DNA of 64,000 nt. Origin: Arthrobacter sp. OVS8. Lineage in GTDB: Bacteria; Actinomycetota; Actinomycetes; Actinomycetales; Micrococcaceae. Below are positions 10,379 to 19,134 of the stretch, one piece after another. How positions within the stretch are numbered: the first letter of the stretch is position 1; every line of letters begins with the position of its first letter. A model generated the notes under the pieces. That model saw only the letters and a list, made by a program, of their open reading frames with translations, did not search any database and was not told where the DNA came from. The stretch lies in NCBI GenBank assembly GCA_028370155.1, contig CP116670.1:1674001-1738000 (forward strand), given 5' to 3'. A program made the position numbers and the translations under genes.

Positions 10379-11410
10379 CTAGACGCGGACCAGCATCTTG
10401 CCGGTGTTGGCGCCGTCCAGGAGATCCATAAACGCCTGCGGGGCGTTCTCCAGCCCGTCCACGATGGTCTCGTCGTAGCGGACGGTGCCGTCCGCGAGCC
10501 AGCCGGACATGGTCCCGACGAACTCGGCCATGTGCTGCCAGTAGCCGCCGACCAGGAATCCCTTGAGGGTCAGCTGCTTGCCGATGGCCTGCATGAGGTT
10601 CCGCGGAGCCGCCGTGGGCTCGGTTGCGTTGTACTGCGAGATCGCCCCGCACATGGCAACGCGGCCGCCGACCGTGAGCGCCGAGAGGGCGGCTTCGAGG
10701 TGTTCCCCGCCGACGTTGTCGAAGTACACGTCGATCCCGCGTTCGCCGGCGGCCGCGGCGAGCTGCGCGGCAACCGGGCCGTCGTGGTAGTTGAAGGCCG
10801 CATCAAAACCCAGCTCCAGCAGCCGGGCCACCTTTTCCGGCGAGCCGGCGCTGCCGATGACGCGGGAGGCGCCCATGGCCTTGGCGATCTGCCCCACGAG
10901 GGAGCCGACGGCACCCGCGGCGCCGGAGACGAAAACGACGTCGCCGGCTTTGAAGTCCGCGACCTTGAGCAGGCCGGCATACGCCGTCAGCCCGGTCATG
11001 CCCAGCGCGCCGAGGAAAGCCTGCGCGGGGGCCAGATCGGTGCGGGCGGGGGTGGTGGCGCCGGCGTCGAGCACGGCATATTCACGCCAGCCCAGGGAAT
11101 GGACGACGGCGTCGCCCACCTGTCGGTCAGCGGAACGGGAGGCGATGACCTCACCGACGGCGCCGCCGTCGAGCGCGGCGTCCAAGGCGAACGGCGCCGA
11201 GTAAGACTTGACGTCGTTCATCCGGCCGCGCATGTAGGGGTCCACCGAGATGAAAAGGTTGCGGACCAGGACCTGGCCGTCCTGGAGTTCAGGCAGGGCG
11301 GTCTCGGCCAGGCGGAAGTTTTCCGGCACGGGGCGGCCGTGCGGGCGTGATGCCAGCTGGATCTCGCGCGTTGTGGCGGGAAGGGCGATGGTTTCGGTGT
11401 TGGCGCTCAT
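10379..11410 (-). CDS. NADP-dependent MDR-family oxidoreductase (CurA / LTB4DH-like)
   Basis: Zinc-independent medium-chain reductase of 343 residues that probably reduces alkenals or enones with NADPH. Visible: PENFRLAETALPELQDGQVL at the start, SVDPYMRGRM (family marker near residue 57), the nucleotide-binding SGAAGAVGSLVGQIAK near residue 160, and VYFDNVGGEHLEAAL near 228. It lacks the Zn ligands of alcohol dehydrogenases. The ATG at 11410 has GGAGG upstream and overlaps the ohr stop (ATGA), so it is cotranscribed with ohr. That pairing suggests detoxification of lipid peroxidation products, an inference from context. The frame is intact. Confidence 0.88.
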   Translation of the reverse strand: MSANTETIALPATTREIQLASRPHGRPVPENFRLAETALPELQDGQVLVRNLFISVDPYMRGRMNDVKSYSAPFALDAALDGGAVGEVIASRSADRQVGDAVVHSLGWREYAVLDAGATTPARTDLAPAQAFLGALGMTGLTAYAGLLKVADFKAGDVVFVSGAAGAVGSLVGQIAKAMGASRVIGSAGSPEKVARLLELGFDAAFNYHDGPVAAQLAAAAGERGIDVYFDNVGGEHLEAALSALTVGGRVAMCGAISQYNATEPTAAPRNLMQAIGKQLTLKGFLVGGYWQHMAEFVGTMSGWLADGTVRYDETIVDGLENAPQAFMDLLDGANTGKMLVRV

Positions 11411-11838
11411 GCGGCGACCTCCAGAATCTTGATGTCGACAGTGATGTTTCCACGGGTGGCGTTGGAGTAGGGGCAGACTTCGTGCGCTTGGGCGACCAAG
11501 GCTTCCGCCGTGTCCCGGTCCACGGCGGGCAGGGCGATCTCGAGTTCCGCGGCGATGCCGTAGCCGGTTCCGTCGGCGAGGGCGCCAAGGTGGATCCGGG
11601 CGGCGACGGCGGAATCCGTCAGGTCGGCCTTCTGCCGGCGCCCGACGAGGCGCAGGGCGGAGTGGAAACAGGCGGCGTAACCGGCGGCGAAGAGCTGTTC
11701 CGGGTTGGTCCCCTCGCCGCTGCCGCCGAGTTCCACCGGGCTGGCCAGGGCCACGCTGAGCCGGCCGTCCTTGGTGACGGCGGTGCCGTCGCGGCCCTCG
11801 CCCGAAGCCAGTGCTTCAGCTGTGTAGAGAGTCTTCAT
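11407..11838 (-). CDS. ohr: Organic hydroperoxide resistance protein Ohr (OsmC family)
   Basis: Thiol peroxidase that reduces organic hydroperoxides. The two reactive cysteines are present: GYAACFHSAL near residue 60 and EVCPYSNATRGN near residue 124, which is the Ohr rather than the OsmC pattern. The N-terminal KTLYTAEALASGEGRDG and length (143 residues) are typical. The gene is intact and overlaps the oxidoreductase by four bases. The likely repressor gene ohrR lies 142 bases upstream on the same strand. Confidence 0.93.
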   Translation of the reverse strand: MKTLYTAEALASGEGRDGTAVTKDGRLSVALASPVELGGSGEGTNPEQLFAAGYAACFHSALRLVGRRQKADLTDSAVAARIHLGALADGTGYGIAAELEIALPAVDRDTAEALVAQAHEVCPYSNATRGNITVDIKILEVAA

Positions 11839-11980
11839 GGGAAATCCAATCTGTTGGGAAAATCTGGTGGCCGGCGGCGAGTTCGCCGGAAGCCTGCGCA
11901 GACGCCGTAAGCTTCCGGCGAGCTGGGACGCTTTCCGCGATTTCGACGTCGAACGCGGGCTTCAGCGGGCGGGCGGGGCT

Positions 11981-12428
11981 TCAGCGGGAGGCGTGCAGGG
12001 CGGCGGTGAGCCGTCCGAGGGTCTCCCGAAGCTGTTCGAGTTCGGCGGGCGAGAGCCCGGCGGCGTCGGCCAGCCGCTGCGGGATGGCGGACGCCCGCGT
12101 GCTGAGTGCCGTGCCGGCGTCGGTCAGGAAAACCTCAACCCGGCGCTCGTCCTCGGCGGACCGGCGCCGTTCCACGAGGCCCAGCGTCTCGAGCCGCTTG
12201 AGCAGCGGGGAGAGTGTGCCGGAGTCGAGTCCCAGCTCCTCCCCAGTTCGCGGACGCTGCGCGGCTGGTCTTCCCAGAGCACCAGCATGACGAGGTACTG
12301 CGGGTACGTCAGGCCGAGTTCGTCGAGGGTGGGCCGGTAAGCCGCCGTCGCGGCCCTCGAGGCCGAATACATGGCGAAGCACAGCTGCTTGTCGAGTCGG
12401 GGGCGTTGTCACGGGGAGCATCGGTCAC
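11981..12428 (-). CDS. ohrR: OhrR-type MarR-family repressor, frameshifted
   Basis: Peroxide-sensing repressor expected to control ohr. In the restored frame the N-terminus reads LDKQLCFAMYSASRA, which carries the single peroxide-sensing Cys of OhrR, followed by LGLTYPQYLVMLVLWE, the winged-helix region ELGLDSGTLSPLLKRLE and ERRRSAEDERRVEVFLT. Two breaks: near 12393 (missing C in GCCCCCGA) and near 12240 (missing G or A within the Glu-Leu-Gly stretch). Restored length is 149 residues. The start is a GTG at 12428 and no good ribosome site is seen. An operator-like palindrome lies 15 bases upstream. Confidence 0.87.
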
Positions 12429-12442
12429 ATGAATACGATAGC

Positions 12443-12464
12443 GCACAATTAAGTTGTGCACAAC
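12443..12464. promoter_or_regulatory. Operator-like palindromes upstream of ohrR
   Basis: GCACAATTAAGTTGTGC (12443-12459) is a palindrome with 6-bp arms, and GTTGTGCACAAC (12453-12464) is a perfect 12-bp palindrome that overlaps it. They lie 15-36 bases before the ohrR start. MarR/OhrR proteins bind such AT-centred palindromes, so this is probably the autoregulatory site. I found no equally clear copy before ohr. Confidence 0.6.
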
Positions 12465-12491
12465 TGAAATGGACCGCGTTGTTCCGCCGAG

Positions 12492-12540
12492 GTGAGAGTT
12501 CGCGCCCATGACACTCGGCGGGATGGGCGCGAAGTCTCAC
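12492..12540. repeat. Intergenic inverted repeat
   Basis: Arms 12492-12509 and 12523-12540 (GTGAGASTTCGCGCCCAT) pair at 17 of 18 positions with a 13-base loop. A direct repeat CTCACCTGGGCG follows just after. It lies between the end of the amidohydrolase gene and ohrR, with no U-run, so it is a REP-like element or a weak terminator. Confidence 0.65.
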
Positions 12541-12586
12541 CTGGGCGAATCTCACCTGGGCGGGGGCGTGGGAGCCCGCGCCCCGG

Positions 12587-13785
12587 TTAGAGGTCGCGGA
12601 TGGTGCGCAGGGCTGCGGCCGTGAGGACCTGCACGCCCAGGCCCAGGGCACGTTCGTCCAGGATGTAGTCGCCGCGGTGCAGGTCGTACTCTTCGCCGCC
12701 GGGGGTCTTGGTGCCGAGGCGCATCATGGCGCCGGGGAGGTCCGCAAGGAACCAGGCGAAGTCCTCGCCGCCCATGGACTGCGGGGTGAGGACCACGGCG
12801 CCTTCGCCGATCTCGGCACGGGCGGCGGCTTCGATCAGCGCGGTCTCGTGTTCGGAGTTCACCACGGGAGGCACGCCGCGGGTGTGTTCCAGGTGCACGT
12901 CGACGCCGTACGGTGCGGCGATCTGCTGCACCACCTCGTCGAGGATCTTGCCGGCGCTGTGCCAGGCGTCGCGGTCCAGGCAGCGCATGGTGCCGGCCAT
13001 GTAGCCGCTGGCCGGGATCGCGTTGGGGGCGGAGCCGGCGGAAATGTGGCCCCAGACGACGGAGACGCCGCTGCGGACGTCAACGCGGCGGGACAGGACC
13101 GCCGGGACGTTGACCGCGATCTGGGCGAGGGCGAACACGAGCTCCTCGGTCAGGTGTGGGCGGGAGGTGTGGCCGCCGCGGCCGGTCAGCTCGATCTTGA
13201 TGGTGTCCGAGGCGGAGGTGATGGCGCCGATCCGGGTGCCGATCTTTCCCACGTCGATGCGGGGGTCGCAGTGCAGCGCCAGGATCCGGGGAACCCCTCG
13301 AGGACTCCCTGTTCGATGCAGCTCTGGGCGCCGCCGGGCATGGTTTCCTCGGCCGGCTGGAAGATGATCCGCACGGAAGCGCGCAGTGGCGACTCCTCGT
13401 GCATCCGCTGCAGGACCAGGGCCGCGCCGAGCATGGTGGCGGTGTGGACATCGTGGCCGCAGGCGTGGGTGACGCCGTGGTTCTTCGAGGCGAACGGCAG
13501 CCCGGTCTCCTCGATGATGGGCAGGGCGTCGATGTCGCCGCGCAGGGCGGTGGCGATCGGGCCGTCACCGATATCAACCGTCAGGCCCGTCCCCTCGAGG
13601 CGCCGGGGTTTGAGGCCGGCTTCCTCGAGTCGCTGGACGAGCTTGTCCGTGGTGCGGAATTCCTTGAAGGAGAGCTCCGGGTGTGCGTGCAGGTCCCGCC
13701 GGAAGGCGATCAGCTCCGGCAGGAGAGGCTCGAGCCACGGCCCCACCAATGTGGTGGGCTCAGCTTCAGTAGAGTAGTTGCGCAC
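12587..13785 (-). CDS. M20 family amidohydrolase / peptidase, frameshifted
   Basis: Metal-dependent hydrolase of the M20D group (hippurate or N-acyl amino acid amidohydrolases). Visible: RRDLHAHPELSFKE near residue 29, LRGDIDALPI near 82, HACGHDVHTATMLGAA near 106, QPAEETMPGGAQ near 143, GRGGHTSRPH near 200, and MGGEDFAWFL near the C-terminus, covering the metal ligands and dimerisation domain. The frame breaks near 13290 in CCCC; one added C gives GFPRILALHCDP. Restored length is 399 residues. The GTG start has no ribosome site, but a TAGAGT -10 box stands six bases before it, which suggests a leaderless mRNA. Substrate unknown. Confidence 0.88.
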
Positions 13786-13791
13786 AGAATA

Positions 13792-13797
13792 ACTCTA
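13792..13797 (-). promoter_or_regulatory. -10 box of a probable leaderless promoter (amidohydrolase)
   Basis: TAGAGT stands six bases before the GTG at 13785. This spacing puts the transcription start on the start codon. The same arrangement is seen at five other genes in the window. Confidence 0.5.
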
Positions 13798-13887
13798 GCG
13801 AGCGGACAATAAATAGCGGCATCGCGTCCGGCGCGTTACGAACCGGGAAACACTTCCGGCGCCCCCGGTAGGGCCGAAGGGCCCGGA

Positions 13888-13967
13888 GGACGCCGGAACA
13901 AGTGGGCGTCAGAACAACAGGACGCCAGGACTGGTGGACGCCGGAACTAGAGGACGTCGGTGTCGCC
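13888..13967. repeat. Five degenerate 16-bp tandem repeats at the manC 3' end
   Basis: Units begin at 13888, 13904, 13920, 13936 and 13952, each starting GGACGCC or a close variant and mostly continuing GGAAC. The last unit and the end of the fourth lie inside the 3' end of manC. Nothing else is seen in this gap. Confidence 0.65.
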
Positions 13968-15116
13968 GCTGGCCTTGAGCGCGTCGACGGCCTGCTTCAC
14001 GCGCTGGGAGTGCTCCTTGTGCATCACCAGAAGGGCATCAGGGGTGTCCACCACAACGATGTCCTTGATCCCGATCAGCGCAATCACACGCTTGGTGTCC
14101 GAGACCACCACACCGCTCGCATCCTCGGTGAAAACGCGGGCGCCTTCACCGATCACGGTGACGTCCTTGACTTCCTTCGCGCTGTGGAGCCGGCCCACCG
14201 AGGCGAAGTCCCCTACGTCGTCCCAGCGGAACGTGCCAGGAACGACGGCGACATCACCGGCGGCGGCGGCCGGTTCGGCTACGGCGTAGTCAATCGCGAT
14301 CTTGGGCAGGGTGGGCCAGACGCGGGCCTGGACCTCGTCACGCCGCGGGGTGTCCCAGGCCCGGGCGATCTCCTGGACCCCGGCGAAAAGCTCGGGCTCG
14401 TTGGCTTCGAGGTGCTTGAGCATCAGCGAGACCGGCGCCACGAACATCCCGGCGTTCCAGACGTAGTCGCCGCTGTCGAGGTACTCCTGGGCGATTTCCT
14501 CGCTGGGCTTTTCCACGAACTCGACGACGGCCTGGGCACTGGGGGCGCCGTCCACGCCAAGGTTCTTCCCGGCGCGGATGTAGCCGAAGCCGGTGGAGGG
14601 GTGGGTGGGCTTGATGCCGATCGTGACGATCTTGCCGGCCGCGGCCGCGTGGATGGCCTCCCGGACGGCATCGTGAAACAGCTCATCGGGGCTGATCACC
14701 TGGTCCGCCGCGAACGAGCCCATGATGGTGTCGGGATTGCGCTCGTACAGGATTGCCGCGGCCAGGCCAATGGCGGCGCCGGAGTCTTTGGGTTCGCTCT
14801 CGAGCACCAGGTCGGCGTCGTCAATCTCGGGGAGCTGGCTGCAGACAGCGTCGCGGTGGGCCAGACCGGTCACCACGAGCATGTGCTTGCCGGCGAGCGG
14901 CTCCAGCCGGTCATAGGTGGACCGCAGGAGGGTGCTGCCCGAACCCGTGAGGTCGTGGAGGAACTTGGGGGCTGCCGCCCTCGACAGCGGCCAGAGCCTC
15001 GTCCCCACGCCGCCGGCGGGAATCACGGCAATAAAGCGGCCCAGGGCGGAACCCTGAGCCGAATCTTGCGCCGATACCTGCGGCGAGTCCTGGCTTGTCA
15101 CATTGTCTGTAGTCAT
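13947..15116 (-). CDS. manC: Mannose-1-phosphate guanylyltransferase
   Basis: Makes GDP-mannose from mannose 1-phosphate and GTP, the donor for mannolipids, lipoglycans and exopolysaccharide. Nucleotidyltransferase signature IPAGGVGTRLWPLSR near residue 30, PKFLHDL near 48, GSFAADQVI near 127, GFGYIRAG and VVEFVEKPS near 170-195, VWNAGMFVA near 213. Length is 389 residues with no C-terminal isomerase domain. The N-terminal 25 residues are a low-complexity Ser/Gln/Asp stretch. The ATG at 15116 has no Shine-Dalgarno but a TAAAGT box seven bases upstream. The frame is intact. Confidence 0.93.
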   Translation of the reverse strand: MTTDNVTSQDSPQVSAQDSAQGSALGRFIAVIPAGGVGTRLWPLSRAAAPKFLHDLTGSGSTLLRSTYDRLEPLAGKHMLVVTGLAHRDAVCSQLPEIDDADLVLESEPKDSGAAIGLAAAILYERNPDTIMGSFAADQVISPDELFHDAVREAIHAAAAGKIVTIGIKPTHPSTGFGYIRAGKNLGVDGAPSAQAVVEFVEKPSEEIAQEYLDSGDYVWNAGMFVAPVSLMLKHLEANEPELFAGVQEIARAWDTPRRDEVQARVWPTLPKIAIDYAVAEPAAAAGDVAVVPGTFRWDDVGDFASVGRLHSAKEVKDVTVIGEGARVFTEDASGVVVSDTKRVIALIGIKDIVVVDTPDALLVMHKEHSQRVKQAVDALKASGDTDVL

Positions 15117-15123
15117 CACCGCT

Positions 15124-15129
15124 ACTTTA
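15124..15129 (-). promoter_or_regulatory. -10 box of a probable leaderless promoter (manC)
   Basis: TAAAGT ends seven bases before the manC ATG on the minus strand. No ribosome-binding site lies between, so a leaderless transcript is likely. Confidence 0.5.
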
Positions 15130-15324
15130 GCCGACCGTGATGCGGCAGTCCCTGATCCAGTGGCGGACACGACACCGCACGCCCCACTGGACGTGCACAC
15201 GTTGCCCCGGGCGCCGGGGCGCAGCGACGGAGCTCCCGACGAGCCCGGCACCCTAACGAATGTGGCGTTCGTCTCAAAACCCGCGGAAATCCCCGCCGGG
15301 CGCCGTCACCGAGGGGTGGCTGAA

Positions 15325-15360
15325 TTGAATAAGCTGTGAGCGAAGCCTAGATTTAGGCTT
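15325..15360 (+). promoter_or_regulatory. Probable sdh operon promoter with palindrome on the -10
   Basis: TTGAAT (15325-15330) and TAGATT (15348-15353) are 17 bases apart, a sigma-A-type spacing. The -10 lies within AAGCCTAGATTTAGGCTT (15343-15360), a palindrome with perfect 7-bp arms, which could bind a repressor. The 326-base gap between manC and sdhC otherwise shows no feature. Confidence 0.55.
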
Positions 15361-15442
15361 GAGCTTACGAGTGCTCTCGCAGCAGGCGTTCCCCCGCGTG
15401 GATCCCATGCCAGCGCCGCTGTGTTGCAGGGAGGTTTATTCA

Positions 15443-15822
15443 GTGCCGACAAAACCAGCTGGCACCTTGTACCGCGGCCGTGAAGGCATGTGGTCCTGGG
15501 TTGGACATCGCATTACCGGTGTAGTGATCTTTTTCTTCTTGTTGGTCCATGTGCTGGACACCTCACTGGTGCGTGTGTCCCCCGAGGCCTACACCGCCGT
15601 GATCGGTGCCTACAAGAACCCCTGATGGCCCTGGGTGAAACGGGCCTTGTCGCAGCGATCGTGTTCCACGCCTTCAACGGCCTGCGGATCATCGCCGTCG
15701 ACTTCTGGAAGAAGGGCGCCAAGTACCAGCGCCAGATGCTGTGGGCGGTGCTCATTCTCTGGGCAGTCGTCATGGTGGGCTTCTCCATCCGCCACCTTTC
15801 CCTCGCCCTTGGAGGTCACTAG
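15443..15822 (+). CDS. sdhC: Succinate dehydrogenase cytochrome b556 subunit, frameshifted
   Basis: Membrane anchor of complex II that binds haem and quinone. It begins VPTKPAGTLYRGREGMWSWV, then shows SHRITG-like GHRITGVVIFFFLLVHVLDT near residue 26 and AAIVFHAFNGLRIIAVDFW near 71, with three hydrophobic segments. The GTG start has GGGAGG upstream. The frame breaks near 15622 in AACCCCTGA; one added C gives KNPLMALGET and a total of 126 residues. It is the first gene of sdhCDAB, and sdhD starts two bases after its stop. Confidence 0.93.
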
Positions 15823-15824
15823 CC

Positions 15825-16322
15825 ATGAGTGCAACTGAGATTCAGAGCCCGCGCAGCGCCAAGGCGCCCGCTGCAAAAGTTGGCAGCAACCGGATTGCTC
15901 CTCAGTACCGCCGCAACGGCAGTTCCAAGGGGAACTTCGAGATGCTCGCATGGCTCTTCATGCGGCTCTCCGGCGTTGTCCTGGTGGTGTTGATCTTCGG
16001 ACACCTGTTCGTCAACCTCCTGGTGGGCGAAGGTATCCACGCGATCGACTTCGGCTTTGTGGCCGGCAAGTGGGCCGACCCGTTCTGGCAGATCTGGGAC
16101 CTGGCGATGCTGTGGCTCGCCATGCTGCACGGCACCAACGGTGTCCGCACCATCATCAACGATTACGCCGAGAAGGACGCCACGCGCCTGTGGCTGAAGA
16201 TCGTGCTCTACGCAGCCACCACCGTCATCATCATCCTGGGCACCCTGGTCATCTTCACGTTTGACCCGTGCCCGGTCGTGAACGGCGTCCAGCTGCCCGG
16301 CGGCTTCTGCCCCGCGCCGTAG
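15825..16322 (+). CDS. sdhD: Succinate dehydrogenase hydrophobic membrane anchor
   Basis: Second membrane subunit of complex II, 165 residues. The first 38 residues are polar and cytosolic (Ser/Lys-rich), followed by LAWLFMRLSGVVLVVLIFGH with the conserved Arg-Leu-Ser motif near residue 46, then LAMLHGTNGVRTIINDYAEK near 102 with the haem-ligand His region, then a third hydrophobic segment. The frame is intact. It starts two bases after the sdhC stop, so translation is coupled. Confidence 0.93.
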   Translation: MSATEIQSPRSAKAPAAKVGSNRIAPQYRRNGSSKGNFEMLAWLFMRLSGVVLVVLIFGHLFVNLLVGEGIHAIDFGFVAGKWADPFWQIWDLAMLWLAMLHGTNGVRTIINDYAEKDATRLWLKIVLYAATTVIIILGTLVIFTFDPCPVVNGVQLPGGFCPAP

Positions 16323-16447
16323 CGGCGCTACCCAGCGGCAACCGATCCCCGCCTGCCCGGTGCAGGCCAGGGATTTCCACGAGGTTTCACCGGGCTGGCT
16401 CCGCCGGCCGGTGTTGTTAGCGAATTTTGAGAGAAAGAGCGTCTGGT

Positions 16448-18254
16448 ATGCAGGTCCATAAGTACGACGTCGTCATCGTCGGTGCCGGTGGCGCCGGGAT
16501 GCGCGCGGCGATCGAATCCGGTCAGCGCGCCCGAACAGCAGTACTGACCAAGCTGTACCCCACCCGCTCCCACACCGGCGCGGCGCAGGGCGGCATGTGC
16601 GCGGCCCTGGCCAACGTCGAAGAGGACAACTGGGAGTGGCACACCTTCGACACCATCAAGGGCGGCGACTACCTGGTTGACCAGGACGCGGCCGAGGTTA
16701 TGGCGAAGGAAGCGATCGACGCCGTCCTGGACCTGGAGAAGATGGGCCTGCCGTTCAACCGCACGCCCGAGGGCCGGATCGACCAGCGCCGCTTCGGCGG
16801 GCACACCCGCGACCACGGCAAGGCTCCCGTCCGCCGCGCCTGCTACGCCGCGGACCGCACCGGCCACATGATCCTGCAGACCCTGTACCAGAACTGCGTC
16901 AAGCACAACGTCGAGTTCTACAACGAGTACTACGTCCTTGACCTGCTGACCGTCGAGGAAGACGCCGTCCGCGAGGACGGGACGCCGTACAAGCAGAAGC
17001 GTGTTGCCGGCGTCGTCTCCTACGACCTCGCCTCCGGTGAGCTGCACGTCTTCCAGGCCAAGTCCGTGGTGTTCGCCTCCGGCGGCGCCGGCAAGGTCTT
17101 CAAGACCACGTCCAACGCGCACACCCTCACCGGCGACGGCATGGGCATCGCGTTCCGCCGCGGCATCCCCCTGGAGGACATGGAGTTCTTCCAGTTCCAC
17201 CCGACGGGCCTCGCCGGCCTGGGCATCCTCCTCTCCGAGGCTGCCCGCGGCGAAGGCGCCATCCTGCGCAACTCCGAGGGTGAGCGCTTTATGGAGCGCT
17301 ACGCGCCCACCATCAAGGACCTCGCCCCCGCGACATCGTGGCCCGCTCCATGGCCAACGAAGTCCGCGAGGACGCGGCTGCGGCCCCAACAAGGACTACG
17401 TCCTCCTGGACCTGACGCACCTTGAGCCAGCGCACATCGACGCCAAGCTGCCGGACATCACCGAGTTCGCCCGCACCTACCTCGGCGTCGAGCCGTACAC
17501 GGAGCCGGTTCCGGTGTTCCCGACGGCGCACTACGCCATGGGCGGCATCCCCACCAACATCAGCGCCGAGGTGCTCCAGGACAACGACACCGTGGTCCCG
17601 GGCCTCTACGCCGCCGGTGAGGTGGCCTGCGTGTCCGTGCATGGCTCCAACCGCCTGGGCACCAACTCCCTGCTGGACATCAACGTCTTCGGCAAGCGGG
17701 CCGGCATCGCCGCCGCGGAATACGCCAAGACCGCGGACTTCGTGGAGCTCCCCGCTGACCCGGAGGCCTACACGCTGAACCTGCTGGACCACGTCCGCAC
17801 CTCCGACGGCACCGAGAAGGTCGCTGCTATCCGCAAGGAACTGCAGGACACCATGGACGCCAACATGCAGGTGTTCCGCACCGCCGAGACGCTGAACCAG
17901 GTCCTGAAGGACATCGCGTCCTTCGAGGAGCGGTACCAGCGCATCAGCGTCCAGGACAAGGGCAAGCGCTTCAACCTTGACCTCCTCGAAGCCGTGGAAC
18001 TGGGCTTCCTCCTGGAGCTCGCCAAGGTCATGACCGTGGCGGCCCTGCACCGCGAGGAATCCCGCGGCGGACACTTCCGCGAGGACTTCCCCGAACGCGA
18101 CGACGAAAAATTCATGAAGCACTCCATGGCGTACAAGGATGAGCATGCTCCGGCGGATGGAACTGCGGGGACCGCAAAAACAACAGCCGGCATCCGGCTT
18201 GCCACCAAACCGGTGGTCTTTACGCGCTACGAGCCGATGGTGAGGAAGTACTAA
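16448..18254 (+). CDS. sdhA: Succinate dehydrogenase flavoprotein subunit, frameshifted
   Basis: Catalytic FAD subunit that oxidises succinate to fumarate. FAD-binding VIVGAGGAGMRAAIESGQ at residue 10, the flavinylation site TRSHTGAAQGGM near 40 (His attaches FAD), FHPTGLAGLGIL near 250, and RDIVARSMANEV with the catalytic Arg near 295 in the restored frame. Two breaks: near 17327 a missing C in GCCCCCGCG and near 17376 a missing G in GAGGACGC. Restored length is 602 residues, normal for actinobacteria. The ATG at 16448 is the second in frame; AGAAAGAG precedes it. Essential TCA role makes real disruption unlikely. Confidence 0.95.
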
Positions 18255-18255
18255 G

Positions 18256-19038
18256 ATGACCGCTGAACTCGCTGAGCCAGCCTCCAAGATCGAACTGCCC
18301 GCCCACATCGGAGGCGGCGGGGAGATCCCGTCCTTCGATGTGACCCTGCGCGTGCGCCGCTACAACCCCGAGGTCTCCGAGGACGCCACGTGGGATGACT
18401 TCAAGGTCACCATGTACGGCACCGACCGTGTGCTCGACGCCCTGCACAAGATCAAGTGGGAGATGGACGGCAGCGTCTCCTTCCGCCGGTCCTGTGCCCA
18501 CGGCGTCTGCGGCTCCGATGCGATGCGCATCAACGGCCGCAACCGCCTCGCCTGCAAGACCCTCCTGAAGGACCTGGACACGTCCAAGCCGATCACGGTC
18601 GAGCCGATCAAGGGCCTGCCGGTGGAGAAGGACCTGATCGTGGACATGGAGCCGTTCTTCCAGTCCTTCCGCGAGGTTATGCCCTTCCTGATCAACAGGG
18701 GCCACGAGCCCACCAAGGAACGCCTGCAGTCCGCCGAGGACCGCGAACGGTTCGACGACACCACCAAGTGCATCCTCTGCGCCGCGTGCACCTCGTCCTG
18801 CCCGGTGTTCTGGACCGACGGCCAGTACTTCGGCCCGGCCGCGATCGTCAACGCACACCGCTTCATCTTCGATTCCCGCGATGACGCCGGCGACATGCGC
18901 CTGGAGATCCTCAACGACAAGGAAGGCGTGTGGCGCTGCCGCACCACCTTCAACTGCACCGAAGCGTGCCCGCGCGGCATCCAGGTCACGCAGGCCATTG
19001 CCGAGGTCAAGCAGGCCATTCTGTCCCGCAAGATCTAG
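18256..19038 (+). CDS. sdhB: Succinate dehydrogenase iron-sulfur subunit
   Basis: Carries electrons from FAD to quinone through three Fe-S clusters. The [2Fe-2S] ligands are in RSCAHGVCGSDAMRING and LACKTL (residues about 76-105). The [4Fe-4S] and [3Fe-4S] ligands are in CILCAACTSSCPVFW and FNCTEACPRGIQ. Length is 260 residues and the frame is intact. The ATG follows the sdhA stop by one base. A strong hairpin ends the operon 26 bases later. Confidence 0.97.
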   Translation: MTAELAEPASKIELPAHIGGGGEIPSFDVTLRVRRYNPEVSEDATWDDFKVTMYGTDRVLDALHKIKWEMDGSVSFRRSCAHGVCGSDAMRINGRNRLACKTLLKDLDTSKPITVEPIKGLPVEKDLIVDMEPFFQSFREVMPFLINRGHEPTKERLQSAEDRERFDDTTKCILCAACTSSCPVFWTDGQYFGPAAIVNAHRFIFDSRDDAGDMRLEILNDKEGVWRCRTTFNCTEACPRGIQVTQAIAEVKQAILSRKI

Positions 19039-19063
19039 CCACCGGCCACTCACAATATTCATC

Positions 19064-19109
19064 ACGACGACGGCGCCTCTCACCTCACGGGTGGGGGCGC
19101 CGTCGTCGT
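19064..19109 (+). terminator. Terminator of sdhCDAB
   Basis: A perfect 14-bp stem (arms 19064-19077 and 19096-19109, ACGACGACGGCGCC) with an 18-base loop follows the sdhB stop. The T-run after it is weak, so termination may be inefficient. Confidence 0.75.
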
Positions 19110-19134
19110 CCTCGCTCTCACGAAAGGGGACACC

